Shown here: in pieces, positions 48,554 through 57,136 of the stretch
Layout of the letters: every line of letters starts with the position of its first letter
How positions within the stretch are numbered: the first letter of the stretch is position 1
From: Stygiolobus sp037389425
GTDB taxonomy: Archaea > Thermoproteota > Thermoprotei_A > Sulfolobales > Sulfolobaceae
DNA: 64,000 nucleotides
Assembly (NCBI RefSeq): GCF_037389425.1
Contig: NZ_JBBHKR010000062.1
Coordinates: 62,001 to 126,000 of the forward strand
Reading direction: 5' to 3'
Notes under the pieces: model-generated
What the model saw: only the letters and a program-made list of their open reading frames with translations
Told to the model about the DNA's origin: nothing
Databases searched by the model: none
Program-made: the position numbers and the translations under genes

Positions 48554-49600
48554 TCATTCTCTCTTTCTTAATTTGGCTATAAAAAATCCAGTCATGTCAT
48601 GGATTATCGGGTGAAATCTTATGATCTCTTCTACCTCAAACTTGGAGTCGTTTATAATTTCTTCATTCTCAATTTCCGTCATGGTACACGTGGAGTATAT
48701 GAGTATTCCTCCCCTTTTCAGAATCTTATACGCAGAGTTAAGGAATTGTCTCTGATACGCACTTAAATTCAGAAGGTCGGTCTTGGTCTTCTTATCGTAA
48801 ATTTTAGGTCTCAAACCCAAAGCTGAACATGGAGGGTCTATTAACACCTTGTCCACGTTCTGTATATGGAAGTCCTCGTAAAGATAACGGGAGTCTGCTT
48901 TGTATACCTCTATTTCTCTCATATTGAGGATTTCCAGTCTCCTCTTCAGATCCTCTACCTTTTTTACGGTATGATCAAACCCGATTACCCTACTCTTCGG
49001 CTGTAGCTGATATACGTGAGTTAACTTACCACCCGGGTGAGCAGTCATGTCTACTATGATCTCGCCAGGCTGAGGATCTAATAGATGAGCCACGTGCATT
49101 GATGCCTTTCCTTGTAGTATAAAATAACCTTTCCTCAGTCCTTCATATTCGGAAATTTGAGGAGCCGAATATAACGATACCGTGACTTTTACCATTCCCT
49201 CTTGGGTTAGGATCCCCTCAGCTACCGGTATCCCGTTTTCGCTTATAACCGTAACTTCTTTCCCGCTCCCTATAATCCTTTTAATCCCCGGTTTGTATAC
49301 ATTTGCCCCCGTCATGACACTCTCCGCAGTTCTCTTGTCAACGATCACTTTTGTATCGTGTTCTGCTATTTTATTGGGTCCTTTTACTTCAACATACATA
49401 GCCTCTTCAAAGTCTTCATCTCTTTTCAAGAAAGGCATTTCTTTCTCTAGTTCTTCTGATGAGATCTTTAGTGTATTCACTCTTATGTAAAGTCTAGAAT
49501 TAGGGACCAACAAAGAGTTTAACAGCTCGTTCAGTCTAGTCCCGTAAATCTTTCTTAGCTCTTCAATTACAAATTCGTCGTAATCTAATCTTTCGACCAA
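48554..49600 (-). CDS. PUA-domain NSUN-type RNA m5C methyltransferase
   Basis: In this 348-aa protein the N-terminal part has the RVNTLKIS block, then a PUA domain near residues 90-170 (AESVMTGANVYKPGIKRIIG, GIPVAEGIL). The SAM fold has DMTAHPGGKLTHV, and the catalytic motifs are DPPCSALG (motif IV) and YSTCTMTEIENEE (motif VI, the nucleophilic Cys). PUA inside an NSUN enzyme is the architecture of NSUN6, which acts on tRNA. The start overlaps the beta-RFAP synthase end by 16 bp. Confidence 0.88.
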   Translation of the reverse strand: MVERLDYDEFVIEELRKIYGTRLNELLNSLLVPNSRLYIRVNTLKISSEELEKEMPFLKRDEDFEEAMYVEVKGPNKIAEHDTKVIVDKRTAESVMTGANVYKPGIKRIIGSGKEVTVISENGIPVAEGILTQEGMVKVTVSLYSAPQISEYEGLRKGYFILQGKASMHVAHLLDPQPGEIIVDMTAHPGGKLTHVYQLQPKSRVIGFDHTVKKVEDLKRRLEILNMREIEVYKADSRYLYEDFHIQNVDKVLIDPPCSALGLRPKIYDKKTKTDLLNLSAYQRQFLNSAYKILKRGGILIYSTCTMTEIENEEIINDSKFEVEEIIRFHPIIHDMTGFFIAKLRKRE

Positions 49601-50457
49601 ACTACTTTTGCCCCCTCGTTATTTGGTTCAGTGAGGAAACCTCCGAAATAAGAGACTAATTCTCCTCCTTCTGATCTGGAGTTCACGAATGTATATACGG
49701 CAGGTCCAAAGGACGAAATTCCTGAGGGAAATCCTTTTAGCTCCAACTTTTTCATTAATTCCCTTACCTCATCAGTTTGTAAAGACACTTCTATTCTCTT
49801 AAAGCCTAAGTTCTGAATAAGCTTGATACTATCTAAAACTTCGCTTAAGTCCCTTTCGATTACAGATGGAACGAGCTTCATAAACACTACCCTAACCAGT
49901 TCATCAATTCCCTTGACTTCCCTCTTAAATGCATTAAGTTCTTCCTTTCCGAAGATTTTCCTCCCTTTATTCGGTATATTCACGTAAATGTACCAAGGAA
50001 AGTCAAATCTCGTAATAAGCGGAGGAGGAGGAGCGGTAGAAAAGTCGGATGGAGCAACTTGTTCTTTCACCTTCACCGAATGCCCCCCGTCTACGATGAA
50101 CCCGCCATACTTAAATGCGTAAACTCCTATGCCAGATGTACCACCTCTTCCAACAGCTTTTGCAAGGTCCACAATATCAGTGTTCTTCAGGTTGTATTCA
50201 GCGGATAATTTAGCTAAAGCTAGTCTGAACTGTGTGGTATGTCCTAAACCTACATGCTCTTCGTAATCCTCATCTATACAATATCCAGGGATAGGATACG
50301 GTAAAGTAAAATCTGTTTTCTGGTAACAATTTCCGTCCCTAACTACTATTTTTGGGTGTTTCAAAGCGACTCCAACTCCTCCGTCTATTCTTCCATACTT
50401 TCCCTCTAAATCCAGAAGAGTTATATGTATTCTGGATAACCCAATAATTTTTATCAT
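49585..50457 (-). CDS. Beta-ribofuranosylaminobenzene 5'-phosphate synthase-like (GHMP family)
   Basis: This 290-aa protein begins with IIGLSRIHITLLDLEGKYGR, then IDGGVGVALKHP, near the N-terminus. VGLGHTTQFRLALA and GRGGTSGIGVYAFKYGGFIV are the GHMP-type phosphate-binding loops, and FDFPWYIYVNIP follows. Beta-RFAP synthase makes the first committed intermediate of methanopterin-type cofactors, which Sulfolobales use in modified form. It is divergent from the adenylate-forming enzyme with almost no gap. Confidence 0.82.
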   Translation of the reverse strand: MIKIIGLSRIHITLLDLEGKYGRIDGGVGVALKHPKIVVRDGNCYQKTDFTLPYPIPGYCIDEDYEEHVGLGHTTQFRLALAKLSAEYNLKNTDIVDLAKAVGRGGTSGIGVYAFKYGGFIVDGGHSVKVKEQVAPSDFSTAPPPPLITRFDFPWYIYVNIPNKGRKIFGKEELNAFKREVKGIDELVRVVFMKLVPSVIERDLSEVLDSIKLIQNLGFKRIEVSLQTDEVRELMKKLELKGFPSGISSFGPAVYTFVNSRSEGGELVSYFGGFLTEPNNEGAKVVWSKD

Positions 50458-50483
50458 TCATGATCACTTATTATCTGACAGTT

Positions 50484-51851
50484 ATGAGCATAGCTCAGCT
50501 GGTTTATAAATGGTATAAAGAAAAACCAAGTAAAACATTTCTGATCGAGGGGGATAATAAATTAACCTATGAACAAGCCGGAAAAGAGATAGCTAAAAGG
50601 GCTTCCTCACTCCACGTGGGAGATACGGTAGTCCATCTAATGTTCAATTCAGTGGAATCAACCTTAACATATTTAGCAGCGTTTTGGGCTGGAGCTAAAG
50701 TAGTAGCTATAGATCCATTAACTTCTGCCGAAGACTTAAGGTTTATACTAGAGGATACAAACCCAGACGTAATTGTAGCTGATAAGGAGATTATTGAAAG
50801 AGAGAAAAAGACGTTAGAAGGGTACAAGGTCATAGAATCACTTCAGAGAAACGAGGTATTTAACCAGCCCTATGAATATAGGGAGGATGAAGTAGGTTTA
50901 GTCTACTATTATGCCGGGATAGTGGGTAGGACGATGCAGGTCTTACACAGTGCTAAAAGGATGGAACTTAACGCATTATCCTTATACAAGGCTTCGAAAC
51001 TTAAGGAGGTCAGAGGTGTTTTAACAGTACCCCTAGCTCATGTTTTGGGCAATAGTGTCTTAGGCGTAGTTCTGGAAGCTGGGGGTAGTTTGTACATAAT
51101 GCGTAAGTTTAACGCCAACGAGATTGTGCAAGCAGTTCAGAAATACTCTATAAACTACTTATCAACAGTCCCTATGGTTTATGATGCATTAAACGAGCTA
51201 GAAAGAGCAGATTTAAGTAGCCTTGAGCTCTGCGTAAGCACTGCTGCTCCCTTATTCCCTCCTACCGTCAATAAGTTCAAGGAAAAGTACGGAAAGAAGA
51301 TAGTACAACAGTACGGGTTTACCGAAGGGTTCGTGTTGACATTCCAACCTGAGGAGTACGCTGATGTAATCAGTATAGGAAAGCCTCTACCTGAGGTGGA
51401 CATTAAAATAGTTAAAGAAGACGGTAAGGACGCTAAACCCGGCGAAGTAGGAGAACTTTGGGTCAAAGCCCCTTGGCTAATGCTAGGGTATAAAGACCCT
51501 GAAGAGACTGCAAAAGTGTTCGTGGATGGTTGGTTAAAGACCGGGGATTTAGTGACATCCGATGAAAAAGGTCTACTCTACTTCAGGGGAGTTAAGAAGA
51601 GGATGATCAAGTATAAGGGTTATCCTATATTCCCGAGGGATCTAGAGCTCATTTTGAAATCCCACCCCTTGGTGATAGACGCTAGGGTTGTTGGTGAAGA
51701 TGCCGGAAACGCTGGACAACAGCCGGTAGGAAAAGTCATAGTAAAGGAAAAGAAACCCGGCATTGAGAACGAATTACTTAATTACGTTAATACTAAAGTA
51801 GCATTTTATAAGAGACTCAAAAGAATAGATATAGTGGATAGCCTTGAGTGA
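50484..51851 (+). CDS. Adenylate-forming (acyl-CoA synthetase-like) enzyme with degenerate P-loop
   Basis: This protein of about 455 aa has most core motifs of the ANL family: QYGFTEGF (A5), GWLKTGDLV (A7), FRGVKKRMIKYKGYPIFPRD (A8) and PVGKVIVKE with the A10 Lys. The A3 P-loop, normally T-S-G-T-T-G-x-P-K-G, is replaced by YYAGIVGRTMQV, with no Ser/Thr cluster and no Lys. The N-terminal domain is also short. It may be an altered synthetase or a non-catalytic paralogue. It is followed by thioredoxin (8-bp overlap) and an ABC ATPase (8-bp overlap) in one operon. ATG 50484 is preferred; ATG 50460 is the alternative. Confidence 0.8.
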   Translation: MSIAQLVYKWYKEKPSKTFLIEGDNKLTYEQAGKEIAKRASSLHVGDTVVHLMFNSVESTLTYLAAFWAGAKVVAIDPLTSAEDLRFILEDTNPDVIVADKEIIEREKKTLEGYKVIESLQRNEVFNQPYEYREDEVGLVYYYAGIVGRTMQVLHSAKRMELNALSLYKASKLKEVRGVLTVPLAHVLGNSVLGVVLEAGGSLYIMRKFNANEIVQAVQKYSINYLSTVPMVYDALNELERADLSSLELCVSTAAPLFPPTVNKFKEKYGKKIVQQYGFTEGFVLTFQPEEYADVISIGKPLPEVDIKIVKEDGKDAKPGEVGELWVKAPWLMLGYKDPEETAKVFVDGWLKTGDLVTSDEKGLLYFRGVKKRMIKYKGYPIFPRDLELILKSHPLVIDARVVGEDAGNAGQQPVGKVIVKEKKPGIENELLNYVNTKVAFYKRLKRIDIVDSLE

Positions 51852-52245
51852 GATTGAAGATTTAGTAAAAGAACTTTCAAAGAGACTAGAAGAAAGAGCT
51901 AAGAACGTTATCAATCCGCAAGAGGTTACAGTCACTATTACGGACTCAAACATCGATGACGTGCTGGCTAAAAATAATGTAGTCTTTGTCGACTGCTGGG
52001 CACCTTGGTGTGCTCCTTGTCATATATACGAGCCTATATTCAAGAAGATGGCTGAAAAATACAAGGATAAGGCAGTTTTCGGCAGGCTAAATGTAGACGA
52101 GAACCCCAAGACTGCGGATAAGTACGGAGTCATGAATATACCTACTACACTGATTTTCGTGAAAGGTAAATTAGTAGATCAAATAGTCGGTGCTGTAGAG
52201 GAGGAGATGTTAGAGGAGTATGTGAGGAAGTATACTAATGCTTGA
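51844..52245 (+). CDS. Thioredoxin
   Basis: This 133-aa protein has an N-terminal helix of about 20 residues (SEIEDLVKELSKRLEERAKN) before a normal thioredoxin fold. The active site is DCWAPWCAPCH, the cis-Pro loop is MNIPTTLIF, and the C-terminal helix is EEEMLEEYVRKY. It starts with TTG 51844 inside the end of the ANL gene. It is probably a redox partner in the same operon. Confidence 0.9.
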   Translation: MSEIEDLVKELSKRLEERAKNVINPQEVTVTITDSNIDDVLAKNNVVFVDCWAPWCAPCHIYEPIFKKMAEKYKDKAVFGRLNVDENPKTADKYGVMNIPTTLIFVKGKLVDQIVGAVEEEMLEEYVRKYTNA

Positions 52246-52855
52246 AGCTAAGGTAAGGAAAAAATTTCAAAATTTTACTCTAGATAGTGAGATAAAAGAT
52301 GGTAGTAGGGTCATAGCTATATTCGGAAAAAACGGGAGCGGCAAATCTACTTTTTTAAAAATAATTGCAGGGTTTCTAGAACCTGATAACGGTTATGTGA
52401 AGGTTGATGGAGAAGATATAACTCAATATCCACCGTGGAAAAGGAAAATTGTTCTAGTTACACCTGAAAGTTTTCTGCCCAACACTAGGGTGAAAAACCA
52501 TTTACTTTGGGGTATAAAAGATAAGAAAAAGTTAGAACAGGCACTAGAAGACGAGAGAATTAAGTTTTTACTGTCTTTCAATGACCACGTATATAAGCAA
52601 AAAACTAAGGAGTTAAGTCTCGGGATGAGACAGAGACTCTCCTTAGTTACTGCGATTTTATCAGACCCAAGATATATATTGGTGGACGAGGTATTTTCTA
52701 ATATTAATAATAAAAGGGATTTTATACAAGAATATTTTCAGTTGGCGAGGGAGAGAAATATAAATATTGTTTTTGTTTCCCAAGATCTTTCTGATGCGGA
52801 TTTCGCGGAAAGAAGCTATATAATGGAAAACGGTGTTTTAAAAATGATGAGCTAA
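52238..52855 (+). CDS. ABC-type ATP-binding protein (small, single domain)
   Basis: This 205-aa protein has Walker A GKNGSGKST near residue 30, Q-loop replaced by VTPESFLP, signature LSLGMRQRLSL, Walker B YILVDEVFSNI and switch region FVSQDLSDAD (His replaced by Gln). It overlaps the thioredoxin gene by 8 bp. No permease lies near. The altered Q-loop and switch suggest a specialised or regulatory ATPase. Confidence 0.8.
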   Translation: MLEAKVRKKFQNFTLDSEIKDGSRVIAIFGKNGSGKSTFLKIIAGFLEPDNGYVKVDGEDITQYPPWKRKIVLVTPESFLPNTRVKNHLLWGIKDKKKLEQALEDERIKFLLSFNDHVYKQKTKELSLGMRQRLSLVTAILSDPRYILVDEVFSNINNKRDFIQEYFQLARERNINIVFVSQDLSDADFAERSYIMENGVLKMMS

Positions 52856-52889
52856 TTTTTAACATTCATCTAATTTATAATTGACAAAT

Positions 52890-52945
52890 ATATATAAACT
52901 TTTAAAAAGTTTTAATAAATTGACGCAATATCTTTTTTAATAGAT
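52890..52945 (+). promoter_or_regulatory. Promoter region of glnA with an AAACTTTT..AAAAGTTT dyad
   Basis: The inverted repeat AACTTTTAAAAAGTTTT at about 52898-52913 lies before a CTTTTTTAATA TATA-like box near 52930-52940, about 30 bp from ATG 52966. The dyad could be an operator or the terminator of the upstream operon. Confidence 0.4.
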
Positions 52946-52965
52946 TTATCGAATATGTCCTTAAC

Positions 52966-54390
52966 ATGCCAGAACTACCAAAAACACCCTCCGAAGCACT
53001 TGAATTCTTAAAGAAGAATAATATAAAATGGGTAGATCTTCAGTTTACAGATCTACCTGGAAGACTACAGCATATAACCATTCCTGCTGAAGAGTTCACT
53101 GAGGAGTCCTTTAAGACTGGATTCGGTAAACTAGACGGAAGCAGTATAAAAGGCTTTACTACAATTTACGAAAGTGACATGGTTTTGAGGCCGGTTGCTT
53201 CTACAATGGCTCTAATACCGTGGACACCTGGTGTAGCTAGAGTTATTACTGAAGTTCATTGGGGTGGGGGTAAGGGAAGATTTGAAAGAGATCCGAGAAA
53301 TATTGCTGAAACCGCTGAGAAACACCAAGAGAATGAGGGATATGTAAGCTTCTTTGGTCCTGAGCTAGAATTCTTCATATTTGATAAAGTAGAGCTTGAT
53401 GCTGCGTTACCTCAGAGTGGAACAGGTTACAAAGTATATGCTAGAGAAGCTCCTTGGTCTAAAAACGGAAGTTTTGTAATAAGGTATAAAGAAGGATATT
53501 ACCCAGCTCCACCGGTAGATCAAGTAATGGATATAAGACTAGAAGCTATAAACACGTTAGTAGATTACTACGGATTCTATATTGAGGCGACACATCACGA
53601 AGTAGCTACAGCGGGACAAGGAGAAATAGATTTCAGATTCTCTATAATGGTAGATACAGCTGACAAAGTACAAACACTAAAGTACGTCGTTAAGAACGTA
53701 GCTGCTAAGCACGGCATGGTAGCCACATTCATGCCCAAACCCATTTATGGTGATAACGGAACCGGAATGCACACACACTTTAGCCTATGGACTAAGGATG
53801 GAAAGAAGAATTTAATGTATGATCCTAATGACGAATATGCAGAATTAAGCCAGATAGGCAGGTATATTGTAGGTGGATTGTTAGAACATGGAAGAGCGTT
53901 ATCAGCAATAGTGTCTCCTACAACTAATAGTTATAGAAGACTAATACCGGGCTATGAAGCTCCAGTATACTTAGTGTGGAGCAAGTCTAACAGAAGCGCG
54001 GCAATTAGAATTCCAGCTTACTATAAAGGAATGGAGAAGGCAAAGAGACTCGAATACAGACCTCCAGATCCGTCCTCTAATCCTTACTTAGGATTCGCCG
54101 CGATGCTGATGGCTGCTTTAGATGGGATCAAGAAGAAGATTGACCCAGGTGATCCAGTGGACGAGAACATATATCATATGAGCGAGGAAAAGAAGAAGCA
54201 GTTGAAGATTAGAGAACTACCTAGATCATTAGATGAAGCATTAGATGAGTTAGAGAGTGATAGTGAATTCCTAAAGCCTGTATTTAATTCATCATTACTC
54301 AGTGCTTACATAGATTTAAAGAGAGAAGAAGCAAAAGTAATGCAACAATATCCACACCCGATGGAAATATATTATTACTTAGATGTCTAA
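52966..54390 (+). CDS. glnA: Glutamine synthetase type I
   Basis: This 474-aa protein has blocks in order: WVDLQFTDLPGRLQHITIP (beta-grasp), LDGSSIKGF, FFGPELEFFIFD (metal Glu), EATHHEVATAGQGEIDFRF, NGTGMHTHFSLW (metal His), PTTNSYRRLIPGYEAP (glutamate/ammonium site) and RIPAYYK. The length fits GSI. It makes glutamine from glutamate and ammonia. The convergent HTH-substrate-binding gene meets its stop with 4-bp overlap. Confidence 0.95.
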   Translation: MPELPKTPSEALEFLKKNNIKWVDLQFTDLPGRLQHITIPAEEFTEESFKTGFGKLDGSSIKGFTTIYESDMVLRPVASTMALIPWTPGVARVITEVHWGGGKGRFERDPRNIAETAEKHQENEGYVSFFGPELEFFIFDKVELDAALPQSGTGYKVYAREAPWSKNGSFVIRYKEGYYPAPPVDQVMDIRLEAINTLVDYYGFYIEATHHEVATAGQGEIDFRFSIMVDTADKVQTLKYVVKNVAAKHGMVATFMPKPIYGDNGTGMHTHFSLWTKDGKKNLMYDPNDEYAELSQIGRYIVGGLLEHGRALSAIVSPTTNSYRRLIPGYEAPVYLVWSKSNRSAAIRIPAYYKGMEKAKRLEYRPPDPSSNPYLGFAAMLMAALDGIKKKIDPGDPVDENIYHMSEEKKKQLKIRELPRSLDEALDELESDSEFLKPVFNSSLLSAYIDLKREEAKVMQQYPHPMEIYYYLDV

Positions 54391-55322
54391 GGCAGTAATA
54401 TACCACTTTTTCTCATATTTCTTCTTATCTCATTTAAGTCTAAATAAGAGTCGAATACGTAATTTTCTGCAGATTTCTTTAGTACTTGATAGTCAATGTT
54501 AACTATCGAAGAGTAATCTTGTATCCATCTGTCCTTATGAGATAGGAAAGAGGCAAAAGCTTGCTCATATATCTCTTTAAAGTATTCCGAGTCTAATCCG
54601 TTTCTAATGGCGAACGTGCAGCAATGAAGTGGTTCAAATGTATGAATTATTCTGAAACCTTCATTGGAAAGGATAGTTACGTAAGGCTCCCAAATAGACA
54701 ACTTTTTAACTTCCTTCTTCCTCATAGCGTTTATCATATCTTCAGGACTAGAGAACTCTATGAGAGAAGCTTCAGGATCATATAATAGAGACCAGAACTC
54801 CATGCTTGATAACGATGTCGTCGCAATGTAATTACAAGAGGGCTCCCCCAATATAGCTCCTCCGCCCTTAGCACCTCCTGCAATGATCTTGAAGTTATTG
54901 AAAATTTTCTGAAATAGGAGTTGTGTCACTACGGGTGATAATGCCATATCGAGCTTTCCCGTAGAAAGGTCTTTAGTCACTTCCAATCCATTGTTATAGA
55001 CTTTGACATCTACGTTATAACCTCTGTCTTTTAAAAGTTTTATAAAGGGAATGATGAAGGGGTATTCAGCAGCCTTTATGATACCTAATGTTAGGAATTT
55101 TCTGGAGGAGAGTCTGACTATAAGGTTTCTTCCAGCTAACTTCTTTCTTTCTATTATTCCTTTTTTCTCAAGTTCTGTTAATATTTCCGAGACCCTGCTT
55201 TTTGAAATACCCGATAAATTAACAAGATCAGATTGTTTTAACTCTCCATATTTTCTTATAAGCTCTAGAATTAATGAGTAACTATTATTGCTATAAGTAG
55301 TAATTTTATTATCGTTACTCAT
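54387..55322 (-). CDS. wHTH fused to an NMT1/ThiY-like substrate-binding domain
   Basis: In this 311-aa protein an N-terminal winged helix covers residues 15-70 (LIRKYGELKQSDLVNLSGIS, KSRVSEILTELEKKGI). It is followed directly by a periplasmic-binding-protein type 2 fold (LTLGIIKAAEYPFIIPFIKL, GKLDMALSPVVTQLLFQ, KIIAGGAKGGGAILGEPS). No signal peptide exists, so the binding domain is an intracellular ligand sensor and the protein is a one-component regulator. The fold resembles NMT1/ThiY and nitrate/taurine binding proteins. The target genes are unknown. Confidence 0.78.
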   Translation of the reverse strand: MSNDNKITTYSNNSYSLILELIRKYGELKQSDLVNLSGISKSRVSEILTELEKKGIIERKKLAGRNLIVRLSSRKFLTLGIIKAAEYPFIIPFIKLLKDRGYNVDVKVYNNGLEVTKDLSTGKLDMALSPVVTQLLFQKIFNNFKIIAGGAKGGGAILGEPSCNYIATTSLSSMEFWSLLYDPEASLIEFSSPEDMINAMRKKEVKKLSIWEPYVTILSNEGFRIIHTFEPLHCCTFAIRNGLDSEYFKEIYEQAFASFLSHKDRWIQDYSSIVNIDYQVLKKSAENYVFDSYLDLNEIRRNMRKSGILLP

Positions 55323-55345
55323 TCAACATAAAAAATTGTCTTTTC

Positions 55346-55969
55346 CTATAATAAAGTTGATCTCTTTGACGTTTCTAATAGCCTGAATACGTAGTTTCTT
55401 AACGAAGCGTTGTTCTTAAACACTCCTCTAGTGGCTACCGATGTTAGAGTTGCTTCTTTATCTTTTACCCCCCTAACGTAAGCACACATGTGTATTGCAT
55501 CTCCTATAACCATCACTCCCTTAGGCTCTATATCACTGGACATAATCGCATCTGCAACTTGCTCAACTAATCTCTCCTGAATCTGTAGTCTCGCCGCGTA
55601 ATAATTAACTATCCTTATAATTTTGCTGAATCCGGCAACTTTTCTGCTCTGCCCTACAATATACGCTACATGAATTTTACCTATGAAAGGCAACATATGA
55701 TGTTCGCATAAAGAAGAAAAAGACACGTTCTTTACCAATACTATTTGATCCTCTTCGCTACTTCTTCCGTTTTCTTTTAACGAAAAGACTTTAATGTTAG
55801 GTTGCGGAGACCTAATGCCGGAAGTCATTTCCAGCAACGCCTTAGCTACTCTTATAGGCGTTTCCCTAAGTCCTTCTCTATCCGGGTTTTCGCCTAGTAA
55901 CTCTATTATTTCTCTAACTCTTTTTGCAATTTCTTCAACTAATTTCTCTTGGTCGAGTGTTTCTTCCAT
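55346..55969 (-). CDS. folE: GTP cyclohydrolase I (FolE type)
   Basis: This protein of 207 aa from ATG 55969 (MEETLDQEKLVEEIAKRVRE) contains NPDREGLRETPIRVAKAL, the zinc/active-site block SLCEHHMLPFIGKIHVAYI, and the later MCAYVRGVKDKEA with the third zinc Cys. It opens the guanine ring of GTP for pterin synthesis, in keeping with the nearby beta-RFAP synthase. The frame extends 15 codons upstream, but the inner ATG matches the family start. Confidence 0.92.
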   Translation of the reverse strand: MEETLDQEKLVEEIAKRVREIIELLGENPDREGLRETPIRVAKALLEMTSGIRSPQPNIKVFSLKENGRSSEEDQIVLVKNVSFSSLCEHHMLPFIGKIHVAYIVGQSRKVAGFSKIIRIVNYYAARLQIQERLVEQVADAIMSSDIEPKGVMVIGDAIHMCAYVRGVKDKEATLTSVATRGVFKNNASLRNYVFRLLETSKRSTLL

Positions 55970-56044
55970 AACAATAGATTGATTGCGTATGTTAAAATAA
56001 AAAGTTTGGTTCAAAAAAATTTGTTACACCATAAAAAGTTCGAT

Positions 56045-57136
56045 TTACAAATACTTATAAACAGTTTCTAAGACTATTGCTTTCTTTTTAGTAACTATTA
56101 CAGTGTCTTCAATTCTCACTCCGAACTTCCCCTTCAAGTAAATACCCGGCTCTACTGTGATCACCATATTCTCCTTCAAAACGTCGTTAGAAGTAGGGGA
56201 GACAGCAGGGAATTCATGAACTTCTATCCCGACTCCGTGTCCCGTAGAATGAATGAAATACTTTCCGAACCCCGCTTTCTCAATTACCCTTCTCGCCGCT
56301 AGATCTACTTCAGAAGCCTTTACCCCCTCCCTAATTGTGTCTATAGCTTCCAATTGTGCTTGTAGCACAATTTCGTAGATCTTCTTAACCTCCTCAGAAT
56401 TCCCTTTAATGAATGTTCTGGTGCTATCAAAGCAATAGTTACGGTACCTAGCCCCTATATCAACTACCGCGTTATCGTTTTCCTTTATTGTTTTATCACT
56501 TGGTACGTGATGAGGGAATGCTGAATTTTCACCGAAAGCCACTATGGAAGGAAACGCATAATCTTCTGCTCCTTCATTCCTCATTGTCATATCTATTAGT
56601 CCTGCAACTTCTCTCTCTGTAATACCTGTGTTCTGGATTTTTTCGCTACCTATTCTCATTGCTGATGTAGTTATATTCCCTGCCTTCTTTATGAGTTCTA
56701 ACTCCTCGTCCTCCTTTATCGCTCTCTTCATAGCTAGTTTTTTCGATATATCTATATAATCCCCAATCTTTTCCTTGAAAGAGAGGTAAAAAGAACTGGA
56801 AGAATTTTGCATATCTATTCCTACTTTCTTAGGTGGATTTATTTTAGCGGCAATAGCGTCAATTAGTCCTCCTTTAAAAACCCTCTCTCCTATCAACGAG
56901 TAACTGTAAGGTAGTACCTCTATCTTATCACCTACTTTAGCCTCAGCTCTGTTCTTTTCGAGGACTGGTACTATCAAAGTGGGAACCCCGTCACAATATA
57001 CTAACGCTACGGCATTTCCTATATCGGTCGTGATGTAATCGTAACCGGTAAGATAGAAGATTGTGGCACCACTTAATACAACACTACACTGTACTCCTTC
57101 TTCTTCCATAATCTTATCCAACTTGTTTAATCTCAT
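56045..57136 (-). CDS. M24-family Xaa-Pro dipeptidase/aminopeptidase
   Basis: This 363-aa protein has an N-terminal creatinase-like domain (1-130). The pita-bread catalytic domain has AVVDIGARYRNYCFDSTRTF (two metal Asp), FIHSTGHGVGIEVHEFP (metal His), NMVITVEPGIYLKG (metal Glu) and GVRIEDTVIV (metal Glu). All five ligands are present. It cleaves X-Pro bonds of peptides. The start overlaps the moaA end by 23 bp. Confidence 0.9.
   Translation of the reverse strand: MRLNKLDKIMEEEGVQCSVVLSGATIFYLTGYDYITTDIGNAVALVYCDGVPTLIVPVLEKNRAEAKVGDKIEVLPYSYSLIGERVFKGGLIDAIAAKINPPKKVGIDMQNSSSSFYLSFKEKIGDYIDISKKLAMKRAIKEDEELELIKKAGNITTSAMRIGSEKIQNTGITEREVAGLIDMTMRNEGAEDYAFPSIVAFGENSAFPHHVPSDKTIKENDNAVVDIGARYRNYCFDSTRTFIKGNSEEVKKIYEIVLQAQLEAIDTIREGVKASEVDLAARRVIEKAGFGKYFIHSTGHGVGIEVHEFPAVSPTSNDVLKENMVITVEPGIYLKGKFGVRIEDTVIVTKKKAIVLETVYKYL

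Noticed and set aside
50488..50512. tRNA-like box A sequence TAGCTCAGCTGG
   Set aside because: It matches a D-arm consensus, but no acceptor, anticodon or T-arm follows, and it lies in the start of a clear coding gene.
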